Part shown: piece after piece, positions 44,945 through 51,527 of the stretch
How the letters are laid out: every line of letters begins with the position of its first letter
Position numbering within the stretch: the first letter of the stretch is position 1
Source: Terriglobia bacterium
GTDB taxonomy: Bacteria; Acidobacteriota; Terriglobia; Bryobacterales; Bryobacteraceae
Reading direction: 5' to 3'
Assembly: GCA_020073305.1 (NCBI GenBank)
Contig: JAIQFK010000011.1
Span: 27,547 to 91,546, forward strand
Length of the DNA stretch: 64,000 nucleotides
Notes under the pieces: model-generated
The model's input: the letters and a program-made list of their open reading frames with translations, nothing else
The model's database searches: none
What the model was told of the DNA's origin: nothing
Position numbers and translations under genes: made by a program

Positions 44945-45409
44945 ATGTTTAATCATTATCAGCTAGCCCCGAGGGACGAGGACGAGATGGAAGACTTTCG
45001 CGACTACGACGACGAGAACCCAGAGGCCGGTTCGAAGCTGGACGAGTACAGTGACACGGAAGAAGAAGAAGAAATAGAGGAAGAGCATCATGCAACGCTG
45101 ACGCCGGCAGCAGGAGCCGCGGCACCGCCACCGCCCGCGGCTGCGCCAGCAGCGCCCGCGCCGGCAGCCAAAAAGAAGGCTGTGGCAAAACCCAAGGCCA
45201 CGGCCCCGCCCAAGAAGGCTGCACCCAAAAAGGCCGCGCCCAAGAAGGCGGCGGTGAAGGGCAAGGCTAAAGCGGCCGCCAAAAAAGCGCCAGCAAAGAA
45301 GGCCGCTAAAAAAGCGCCAGCGAAGAAGGCCGCCAAGAAAGGCGCTGCGAAGAAGAGCGCGAAGAAAGGCAAGAAGGCCAGCAAGGGCGGCGGGAAGAAG
45401 AAGAAGTAA
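44945..45409 (+). CDS. Histone H1-like protein with acidic head and Lys/Ala-rich tail
   Basis: A 154-residue protein in three parts. Residues 1-52 are very acidic (DEDEMEDFRDYDDENPE, TEEEEEIEEE). About 53-75 is an Ala/Pro linker. From 76 to the end are repeats of KKAAPKKAA/AKKAPAKKA type, as in histone H1 tails and bacterial AlgP/HctB-like proteins. AGGAGG lies 8 nt before the ATG. The basic tail should bind DNA or RNA non-specifically, and the acidic head could shield it or bind basic partners. The repeated tail is prone to length variation. No homologous fold is recognised in the head. A strong hairpin follows the stop. Confidence 0.8.
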   Translation: MFNHYQLAPRDEDEMEDFRDYDDENPEAGSKLDEYSDTEEEEEIEEEHHATLTPAAGAAAPPPPAAAPAAPAPAAKKKAVAKPKATAPPKKAAPKKAAPKKAAVKGKAKAAAKKAPAKKAAKKAPAKKAAKKGAAKKSAKKGKKASKGGGKKKK

Positions 45410-45437
45410 CAGCTCAACCAAGCTATCGAACGCTGTC

Positions 45438-45480
45438 CGCGCCGGGCGTCCTGCCGCATGAGGCAGGCTTACCCGGCGCG
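45438..45480. terminator. Long two-part hairpin after the histone-like gene
   Basis: A 9-bp outer stem (CGCGCCGGG at 45438-45446, CCCGGCGCG at 45472-45480) encloses a 6-bp inner stem (CCTGCC at 45450-45455, GGCAGG at 45462-45467). No T-run follows, only TTGCGTTT. It lies between convergent genes, so it may serve as a bidirectional end signal or be a repeat element. Confidence 0.6.
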
Positions 45481-45540
45481 TTGCGTTTGGTGACTGGAGG
45501 ATTCCCCGCCGGAGTCGCTTACCGGCAACGAACCTGGTTC

Positions 45541-45801
45541 TTATTTCTCCGGTTCCTTGCCCACCACGGTGCGACAGCGCTCGAAGAGTTGCAGCAAAGC
45601 GTCGGCGTATTCTTCAGAGGATTTGTTAGGCTTGCCGGAGAAGCCTGTCGAACCGGTGGTGCCTTTGCCGTAGCCGGTGGTGACCGCGACAAATTTCATC
45701 AGCTCCAGGGCGACTTCGTCCCTGCTGCGACCTGGCGCGCGCGAGTTTGACGCATCGGCGCCTTTTCCTTCCACAACTGGAACTGCTGGTTCGTCCGCCA
45801 T
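45541..45801 (-). CDS. Hypothetical protein, 86 residues
   Basis: A small soluble protein with no family I recognise. An acidic/Gly-rich N-terminus (ADEPAVPVVEGKGADASNSR) precedes a helical stretch RDEVALELMKFVAVTTGYGKG and a second helix SSEEYADALLQLFERCRTVVGKEP. Codon use matches the neighbours and AGGAGA lies upstream, which supports a real gene. It is divergent from the HipA-like kinase gene with 53 bp between starts, so the two may be co-regulated. A partner or antitoxin role is only a guess. Confidence 0.65.
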   Translation of the reverse strand: MADEPAVPVVEGKGADASNSRAPGRSRDEVALELMKFVAVTTGYGKGTTGSTGFSGKPNKSSEEYADALLQLFERCRTVVGKEPEK

Positions 45802-45854
45802 AATCGGATGCTCTCCTGAAAGGTGTGATAAAACTCTAGATTACTTCATTTCCA

Positions 45855-46691
45855 ATGCCCCTCATGGCGCGCCGCCAGATCCGCAAGATGCGCGGAGGCG
45901 CTCAATCCCACCTGCTGGAAGCCGACGACGGCCAGTTCTACATCGTCAAGTTCCAAAATAATCCGCAGCACCGCAGGATTCTGGTGAATGAACTGGTGGC
46001 TTCGATCTTTTTGAAATACCTGGAAATCTCGACCGCCGACACCGCGCTGATTCAGGTGACGGACGAATTCTTGAGGGAGAATCCGGGTGTTTCGATCGAA
46101 CTCGGAGCGAGCAAGAAGCCGGTGGCGACGGGCTGGCAGTTCGGATCGCGTTACCCCGGCGATCCGGCGCGCGTGGCGGTTTACGATTTTGTGCCGGACA
46201 CGCTGCTCCACAAGGTGCGCAACCTCTCGGATTTCCTGGGAGCGCTGGTGTTTGACAAGTGGGTATCGAACGCCGATGGCCGCCAGGCCGTATTCTTCCG
46301 GGCGCGAGTGCGCGAATGGCTGCCCGGCCCGGCGCACGATCATGCGCTCGCCATGGGGTTTATCGCGCTGATGATCGACCAGGGGTTTGCGTTCAACGGG
46401 CCGGAGTGGAGCTTCACGGACTCGCCGGTGCAGGGCCTCTACGCGCGGAAACTAGTCTACGACGGCGTGGCTTCGATCGAGCAGTTTGAGCCCTGGATCG
46501 AGCGGGTGATCCACTTCCCGGAAGAGGTCGTAGATCAGGCGTACAAACAGGTACCTCCGGAGTGGATTGGCGAAGACGTCGATCAATTCGAGCGGCTGCT
46601 GGAGACACTGATGCGCCGGCGGAAGCGTGTGCCGGACCTGGTTGCCGACACGCGGCGCGCCAAGCAGAGCCCGTTTGCGAATTGGAAATAA
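45855..46691 (+). CDS. HipA-like kinase-domain protein
   Basis: A 278-residue protein resembling the stand-alone HipA-like kinase family. Residues 10-60 look like the N-lobe (GGAQSHLLEADDGQFYIVKFQNNPQ, with the Lys of YIVKF as probable ATP-binding lysine). LVNELVASIFLKYLEIS matches the helix that normally carries a conserved Glu, and DFLGALVFDKWVSNADGRQAVFF corresponds to the catalytic-loop region (FDxWxxNxD). An intact catalytic Asp/Asn pair is therefore plausible. No HipB-type helix-turn-helix gene is adjacent, only the 86-residue hypothetical protein on the other strand. A toxin role is not established. Confidence 0.75.
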   Translation: MPLMARRQIRKMRGGAQSHLLEADDGQFYIVKFQNNPQHRRILVNELVASIFLKYLEISTADTALIQVTDEFLRENPGVSIELGASKKPVATGWQFGSRYPGDPARVAVYDFVPDTLLHKVRNLSDFLGALVFDKWVSNADGRQAVFFRARVREWLPGPAHDHALAMGFIALMIDQGFAFNGPEWSFTDSPVQGLYARKLVYDGVASIEQFEPWIERVIHFPEEVVDQAYKQVPPEWIGEDVDQFERLLETLMRRRKRVPDLVADTRRAKQSPFANWK

Positions 46692-46700
46692 TGGCAGGCG

Positions 46701-47780
46701 CTACGCGGTGCCCGTAATTTCCCGGCTGATCCTGTCGGCGGTGACGGGCGCCAGCAGGATGCCATTGCGGTAGTGGCCGTAGGCGAGCCACAGGCGGGAA
46801 TCAGCGGCGCGCTGGCTTACGGGGCCGGGCGAATCAGCCGCCGGTCGAAAGCCGGCCCACGCGGCAACCACCCGCTCCCCTTCGAGGGCGGGCAGCAGTT
46901 CACCGGCGCGCGCGGTGATGTCGCGCACGACCTGTGCGTCTACGGAACGATCGAAACCCACGTGTTCGGTTGAAGTGCCGGCGATGGTGAACCCGCTCGA
47001 CCGCTGCAGGAGATATGTGTGGCCCCGGCGCAGAATGGGACCTAGGGTTCGCGGCGAGAGCTGGTAGCCGGTCAAATGGCCTTTGACCGGAAATGCGCGC
47101 GGGAGTTCGGGTAGCGTGATGCCGGAGACGGCGATCTCACTGGACCAGGCTCCGGCGGCGAGAACGGCGGCGGCGGCGTGGAGCGCATCGCCACGGGAGT
47201 TCTCGACGCGAACGGCATCGGCGGACAAATCGATCCGCGCCGCGCGCCAGCCCTCGCGAATCTCGACGCTGGCCGCGCTCGATGCGGTACGCAGGGCGCG
47301 CGTGATGTCCCGGGGATCGACCATGGCATCGCCGGGATAAAAAAAAGCCCCGGCGGCATCGCGATCGAAAGCAGGAACCATGCGGTGCAGGTCCGAGCGA
47401 TCCATTGGCTGGGATGGGATCCCCAGAGGACGCTGCAGCGCGGCGCGGCTGGTCAGGGCCTGGCATTCCGTGTCGTCGAAAGCGATTTCAACCGCGCCAC
47501 AGCGGCGGTAGTCGATGGATACACCGGACTCGGCTTCGAGCTCGGCGACATACGCCGGATACATCCTCTGGCTTTCAAGTGCAAGATCCAACCAGATATC
47601 GCGGGTCTCGACCTCGCCCCCGGGCGCCAGCATTCCGGCGCCGGCCCAACTGGCCTCGCCGCCCACTGTCCCGGCGTCCAGCAGCGTCACGCGCAGCCCG
47701 GCGCGCGCCAGTTTCCAGCAGATGGAAGCGCCAATGATGCCGGCGCCGATGATGATGGCATCGGGGGAGTGGGAAGGCAT
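46701..47780 (-). CDS. thiO: Glycine oxidase ThiO
   Basis: A 359-residue FAD-dependent amine oxidase of the DAO family. The dinucleotide-binding motif IIIGAGIIGASICWKLARAG (residues 9-28) is followed by GTVGGEASWAGAGMLAPGGE, typical of ThiO, and the C-terminal end has ERVVAAWAGFRPAADS and YGHYRNGILLAPVTADRISREI. ThiO oxidises glycine to dehydroglycine for thiazole synthesis, which fits the thiG gene elsewhere in the window. The neighbours here are unrelated, so thiamine genes are scattered. It is convergent with the kinase gene. Confidence 0.9.
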   Translation of the reverse strand: MPSHSPDAIIIGAGIIGASICWKLARAGLRVTLLDAGTVGGEASWAGAGMLAPGGEVETRDIWLDLALESQRMYPAYVAELEAESGVSIDYRRCGAVEIAFDDTECQALTSRAALQRPLGIPSQPMDRSDLHRMVPAFDRDAAGAFFYPGDAMVDPRDITRALRTASSAASVEIREGWRAARIDLSADAVRVENSRGDALHAAAAVLAAGAWSSEIAVSGITLPELPRAFPVKGHLTGYQLSPRTLGPILRRGHTYLLQRSSGFTIAGTSTEHVGFDRSVDAQVVRDITARAGELLPALEGERVVAAWAGFRPAADSPGPVSQRAADSRLWLAYGHYRNGILLAPVTADRISREITGTA

Positions 47781-47815
47781 GGAGTAATTACCATGCTATT
47801 GCAGGAAGAGGTGCT

Positions 47816-47850
47816 AGGTGCCAGGTGTTAGATTTCAGTGTCGGGGTACA
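47816..47850. repeat. Direct repeat flanking the toxin-antitoxin locus, left copy
   Basis: Two boxes, AGGTGCCAGGTGTTAG (47816-47831) and AGTGTCGGGGTACA (47837-47850), reappear in the same order at 48560-48588 as GGTGCCAGGCGTCA and AGTGTGGGGGTACA. The pair brackets the DUF433/DUF5615 genes. Confidence 0.55.
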
Positions 47851-47947
47851 AAGGGACCGACCCGGCGTTGCTTGCGTAGGCCCAGGCCCCGAGCAAATGG
47901 GCGATACTAATAGGAGCCGGCCGGTTAGTTCCTCCGCGAGGGCCAAC

Positions 47948-48178
47948 GTGAAGTTCGAACGCATCACGATCAGTGCCAATCACATGGGAGGTGTCCCATG
48001 CATCCGGGGTCTGCGCATCCCCGTCGCTACCGTCCTGAAGATGCTCGCGGCGGGCATGAGTGACGACGAAATCCTCGCGGACTACCCCGATCTGGAGCCA
48101 CAGGATATTCGCGAGGCCTTGCGTTTCGCAGCCTCCGCCGTGCTCGAGCGTGAACTCCCTGTCCTAAGCCAGCCTTGA
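47948..48178 (+). CDS. DUF433-family antitoxin
   Basis: A 76-residue DUF433 protein starting at GTG 47948 after GAGGG. The sequence [56 protein letters not shown] is highly typical of the family. DUF433 proteins are winged-helix-like antitoxins or regulators usually paired with a PIN-like DUF5615 toxin. Here that toxin follows with a TTGA overlap, although its reading frame is interrupted by an amber stop. A longer upstream frame to 47825 has no supporting signal. Confidence 0.85.
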   Translation: MKFERITISANHMGGVPCIRGLRIPVATVLKMLAAGMSDDEILADYPDLEPQDIREALRFAASAVLERELPVLSQP

Positions 48179-48555
48179 GATTTCTCGTCGACAACGCTCT
48201 GTCCCCCAAAGTCGCGGCTGGTTTGGCGCGAGCAGGACACGATGCAGTGCATGTCCGCGAGTATGGGATGCAAAGCGCCGCCGACGACGAAATCCTGGAG
48301 CGGGCAGCCTTAGAACAGCGCGTGGTCATCTCGGCGGATACTGATTTTGCCGCGTAGCTGGCGCTTTGGTCCCGGGCCAAGCCATCGCTGATTCTGATCC
48401 GCGGTGACGTGCCGGCGCATCCCGAGGAACAGATTCGTCTGCTCGTGGAAAACCTTCCTGCACTGACCGACGATTTGCAACGAGGCTGTGTCGTAGTGTT
48501 CCGCGGCAATCGAATTCGCATCCGATATCTGCCGATTCAGGAAGAGATCGAGTAA
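48175..48555 (+). pseudogene. DUF5615 PIN-like toxin interrupted by an in-frame TAG
   Basis: From the TTG at 48175 (overlapping the antitoxin stop) the frame gives [20 protein letters not shown], then [24 protein letters not shown] and [11 protein letters not shown]. It then meets TAG at 48355-48357 and resumes in the same frame LALWSRAKPSLILIRGDVP, ending RIRYLPIQEEIE at 48555. Together these are a complete 126-codon DUF5615 protein with the conserved acidic residues D6, D39/E40-type and DTDF. A single base change (for example TTG Leu to TAG) would explain the stop. The truncated 60-residue product lacks half of the fold, so the toxin is probably inactive. Confidence 0.82.
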
Positions 48556-48559
48556 CTGA

Positions 48560-48588
48560 GGGTGCCAGGCGTCAAGTGTGGGGGTACA
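48560..48588. repeat. Direct repeat flanking the toxin-antitoxin locus, right copy
   Basis: It holds GGTGCCAGGCGTCA and AGTGTGGGGGTACA (48575-48588), matching the boxes at 47816-47850 with a shorter spacer. It begins 5 bp after the toxin frame ends. Confidence 0.55.
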
Positions 48589-48612
48589 TTCCGCCGGCGT
48601 TACAATGAGACG

Positions 48613-49476
48613 GTGATCCATCGTCATGTCTTGTTTAACGATCAGATTCGCGATTCGACGGAGAAACTGCTGACGGCGGGGCAGGTGGGATTGCTGGCCG
48701 GATGGGGAGTGTTCAGCACGCTGCGGGTCGCCGATGGGGTGTTATTCGCCTTCGAGCGCCACTGGGCGCGCATGTGCAAAGATGCCGCGCTGTTCCACGT
48801 GCCCATCCCGTGCACCGAGGAAGAGGGGCGGCGACGGCTGCTAATGCTGGTGGAAGCCAACAAGGCGTATAACGCGTCGCTTCGCGTCGATGTGGTGCGC
48901 AACGACGGCAGCCCTTATGGCGGGCCGGTGGAGCGCCGCAGCGAGTTGATTGCCATGACCGCGAGCCTGAAAGACTGGGGCAGGGGCGTGAAACTCGCCT
49001 ACGTTCCGCAGGCGCGCCATGCGGCCTCGATGTTTGCGGGCACCAAGATTCTCTCCTGGGCCATGAACCTGACCTGGATTGAGGACGCCCAGTCAAAGGG
49101 GTTCGACGAGGTGATTCTGCTCGACGAACGGGGCGAAGTTTCCGAGTGCACCTCGGCGAACATCTTCGCCGTGCGGGGCCATCAGGTCTGGACACCACCG
49201 CTCAGCTCGGGATGCCTGCCGGGAGTGACGCGGGAACTGCTGCTCACCGAAATCCACGCGCCGGGATTCAGCGTGAGCGAGAAAGTGCTGATGCCCGAAG
49301 ATCTGGAGACTGCCGACGAAGTGTTCATCACCTCGACCACGCGTGACCTGCTGCCGGTGCTGGAAATCGAGCACAAGCCGCTGAAGCGGAACGATGAGGC
49401 GAGCCGCGCCCTGCAAGCAGAATTCTCTAAATACGTCGACCGGTATGTGGCGGAACACAAAGCGGTGCCGGCGTAG
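48613..49476 (+). CDS. Class IV aminotransferase (branched-chain/D-amino acid/aminodeoxychorismate lyase type)
   Basis: A 287-residue PLP enzyme of fold type IV, start GTG at 48613 (protein IHRHVLFNDQI). Family features include LLAGWGVFSTLRVADGVLFAFERHWARM, the PLP Lys in AGTKILSWAMNLTW, EVILLDERGEVSECTSANIFAV and the phosphate loop SSGCLPGVTRELLL. The text GWGVFSTLRV resembles PabC/IlvE-like members. Without neighbouring folate or ilv genes I cannot separate these. A frame open to 48562 would run through the direct repeat and is less likely. Confidence 0.85.
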   Translation: MIHRHVLFNDQIRDSTEKLLTAGQVGLLAGWGVFSTLRVADGVLFAFERHWARMCKDAALFHVPIPCTEEEGRRRLLMLVEANKAYNASLRVDVVRNDGSPYGGPVERRSELIAMTASLKDWGRGVKLAYVPQARHAASMFAGTKILSWAMNLTWIEDAQSKGFDEVILLDERGEVSECTSANIFAVRGHQVWTPPLSSGCLPGVTRELLLTEIHAPGFSVSEKVLMPEDLETADEVFITSTTRDLLPVLEIEHKPLKRNDEASRALQAEFSKYVDRYVAEHKAVPA

Positions 49477-49723
49477 AGGCGGGGCTAGGAGAGGTATCCC
49501 TCGACCTCACGTGATGTTTGTGTGCCCGTCAGTTTGTGGGCGAGGTACAGAGCCGTAACAGTCGATGTACTGCAAGCAGGCGATCAGGACTTCGCACACG
49601 GGGTGTTCGGCCCACGAGCCCGCCTCGCGAAAGGTTACCGGGCACCGCTTGCTTCGCGCGCGGCTCAGTAACGGTCGACAACCGATGAGCACTGTTCCGA
49701 GTTCCGAGCGTTTTCTGCAGTAT

Positions 49724-50959
49724 TCAGACCGAGGTGGCGATTTCGGGCGCATCTTCAATGGGGTGTGAGGCGTCGGCGAGTTTGCGGGCCGAGACGCGCT
49801 GACGAGCTTCGATCCACTTAGGCGCCAGGTCACGCTCTTCCTCGGGACGTTTCATGGCGAACGCCGCCACCACGCGCTGTCCGCGAATCCACCACACGCT
49901 GAAGCTGCTGCTGGCCATGTCCCCGCGGTGGACCACCTGCTCGGCGCCAACGGGATCGCCCCAGAACTCATACGACAGATCGAACACGTCGGAAAAGAAG
50001 TAAGGCACGTGCCGGAATGGCGCGGCCTCACCCATGAGCGCGCGGGCGCAGTGCTGGCCCTGCGAGACCGCGTTGTCCCAGTGCTCGACGCGCCGGCGTT
50101 TTCCGAACAGGACGTCCTGATAGTTGGCGACGTCGCCAGCCGCATAAATCCCAGGGCGGCTGGTTTCGAGGAACTCATTCACGAGCACGCCGTTGTTGAG
50201 TTCGATGCCGCTATGGGCAAGGGGCTCCGTTACGGGAACGACCCCGATTCCGGCGACGAGCATATCGCACGGGATGGTTTGGCCGCCTGCGAGTACGATC
50301 GTACTGACGGCGCCGCTACCACGGACTTCCGCGATGCTGGCCGCTTTCGTGAACCGAACGCTGCGCGCCGTGTAATAGGCCTCAAAGAAGCCGGACATCT
50401 CCGGCGAGAAGAACTGCTTCCAAATGCGGTCCTCCCGCAGGATCATGTTCGTCTCGACGCCTCTCTGTGCCAGCACGGACGCAACCTCCATGCCGATAAA
50501 GCCGCCTCCGATGACCGCAGCCCGTTTTGCCGTGCCGGCGTGCTGTCGAATGCGCGTGGCGTCATCCAAGGTGCGCAGATAGTAGATGCCGTCGAGGCCG
50601 GAACCTGGAACCTCCAGGCGGCGGGGGCGGGCGCCGGTGGCGATGATCAACTTCTCAAACCCGATCGGTTCACCCGTGTGCAGATCGAGGCACCTGGCGC
50701 CGGGCGAGACCGCGGCGACTTCCGTCCGCAAGCGGACATCGAAGCCGTGCTCACGGTAGAAGTCATCCGGATTAATGCGAATGCTCTCTTCGCTGTCTTT
50801 GCCCGCGAGGAAGCTCTTGGACAAGGGCGGACGCTCGTAGGGAATTGAAGTGTCGGCGGAAACGATGGTCAGTTCACCCGGCCTCAGCCCCAGCTCAGCC
50901 AACTGCCGGGCGGCGTAACCGGCCACCATGCCGCCTCCGAGAATCACGAATTTCGAAAT
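49724..50959 (-). CDS. FAD-dependent pyridine nucleotide reductase (rubredoxin/ferredoxin reductase type)
   Basis: About 411 residues of a two-dinucleotide-domain reductase. The FAD motif is FVILGGGMVAGYAARQLAELGL, then IPYERPPLSKSFLAGKD. The NAD(P)H motif is AAVIGGGFIGMEVASVLAQRGVE, then GIYAAGDVANYQ and a C-terminal reductase domain (VEHWDNAVSQGQHCARALMG). It would pass electrons from NAD(P)H to a ferredoxin or dioxygenase. The start is odd: AGGAGG lies 6 nt before an ATT codon (50959), giving ISKFVILGGG. The nearest ATG (51016) adds 19 residues with no ribosome binding site. The gene is divergent from padR. Confidence 0.87.
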   Translation of the reverse strand: MSKFVILGGGMVAGYAARQLAELGLRPGELTIVSADTSIPYERPPLSKSFLAGKDSEESIRINPDDFYREHGFDVRLRTEVAAVSPGARCLDLHTGEPIGFEKLIIATGARPRRLEVPGSGLDGIYYLRTLDDATRIRQHAGTAKRAAVIGGGFIGMEVASVLAQRGVETNMILREDRIWKQFFSPEMSGFFEAYYTARSVRFTKAASIAEVRGSGAVSTIVLAGGQTIPCDMLVAGIGVVPVTEPLAHSGIELNNGVLVNEFLETSRPGIYAAGDVANYQDVLFGKRRRVEHWDNAVSQGQHCARALMGEAAPFRHVPYFFSDVFDLSYEFWGDPVGAEQVVHRGDMASSSFSVWWIRGQRVVAAFAMKRPEEERDLAPKWIEARQRVSARKLADASHPIEDAPEIATSV

Positions 50960-51067
50960 GAACGGCCTCCTTTCGGGTATTGGACAGCTTACCTCGTTTT
51001 GGACGCTGGAAAACATCGGGCCGGAATTTACACTTAGAGATCTGAATTCCTAACCTTTTGCTTCTTA

Positions 51068-51094
51068 CGTCGTAGTACAATACAGCGTACGACG
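51068..51094. promoter_or_regulatory. Putative PadR operator
   Basis: An inverted repeat, CGTCGTA (51068-51074) and TACGACG (51088-51094), with a 13-nt spacer holding GTACAATACAGC, lies 43 bp upstream of padR and within the divergent promoter region of the reductase gene. TACAAT inside it could be a -10 box. PadR proteins commonly repress their own promoter through such dyads. Confidence 0.5.
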
Positions 51095-51136
51095 ATATAT
51101 CGGGCCTCGCGATAGTCAAGAGGATTCCGGGAAAGA

Positions 51137-51511
51137 ATGATTGTGCGCGCAAACGATGAAATATCGAGCCCGCAGGCGCCGGTAACGCCGGCAATGTTCA
51201 ACGTGCTGCTGGCGCTGGTGGACGGTGAGAAGCATGGGTACGCCATTCTCAAAGAGGTTGCCGAGCAGACGCAGGGCGGAGTGCGATTGAGCACGGGGAC
51301 CTTGTACGGCATCATTAAGCGGCTGCTGGCGGAAGGGCTGATTGCGGAGTCCCGCACGCGCCCGGCCGCCGAACGCGATGATCCGCGGCGGCGATATTAC
51401 CGCGTCACAGAGGCCGGAAGGGAAGTGGCGGTGACCGAGGCGGTGCGGATGGAGAAGCTGATCGCCAGGGCTCGGGCCAAGCGCTTGATTAAGGCGTTCC
51501 GGCCGGCGTAG
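51137..51511 (+). CDS. PadR-family transcriptional regulator
   Basis: A 124-residue winged-helix repressor. The wing-HTH spans about residues 18-90: TPAMFNVLLALVDGEKHGYAILKEV, LSTGTLYGIIKRLLAEGLIAES, DPRRRYYRVTEAGREVA. The short C-terminal helix suggests the PadR-s2 group. It lies 16 bp before the orphan permease, a pairing common in Acidobacteriota, where the regulator is thought to control the permease that follows. A candidate operator lies just upstream. Confidence 0.92.
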   Translation: MIVRANDEISSPQAPVTPAMFNVLLALVDGEKHGYAILKEVAEQTQGGVRLSTGTLYGIIKRLLAEGLIAESRTRPAAERDDPRRRYYRVTEAGREVAVTEAVRMEKLIARARAKRLIKAFRPA

Positions 51512-51527
51512 GGTGAGGAGCGGCTGA

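Noticed and set aside
48355..48357. TAG in the DUF5615 toxin read as an amino acid (amber readthrough)
   Set aside because: Nothing in the window suggests pyrrolysine or suppressor use. The neighbouring genes end in normal stops, so simple inactivation is the plainer reading.
45838..48588. Defence island (HipA-like kinase plus toxin-antitoxin)
   Set aside because: Only one kinase and one broken toxin are present, separated by the housekeeping gene thiO. No restriction, CBASS, retron or similar genes are nearby.
49507..49833. 108-codon minus-strand frame downstream of the FAD reductase
   Set aside because: It overlaps the end of the reductase gene for about 110 bp, has no ribosome binding site and no recognisable domain. 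The 247-bp gap 49477-49723 is left unassigned.
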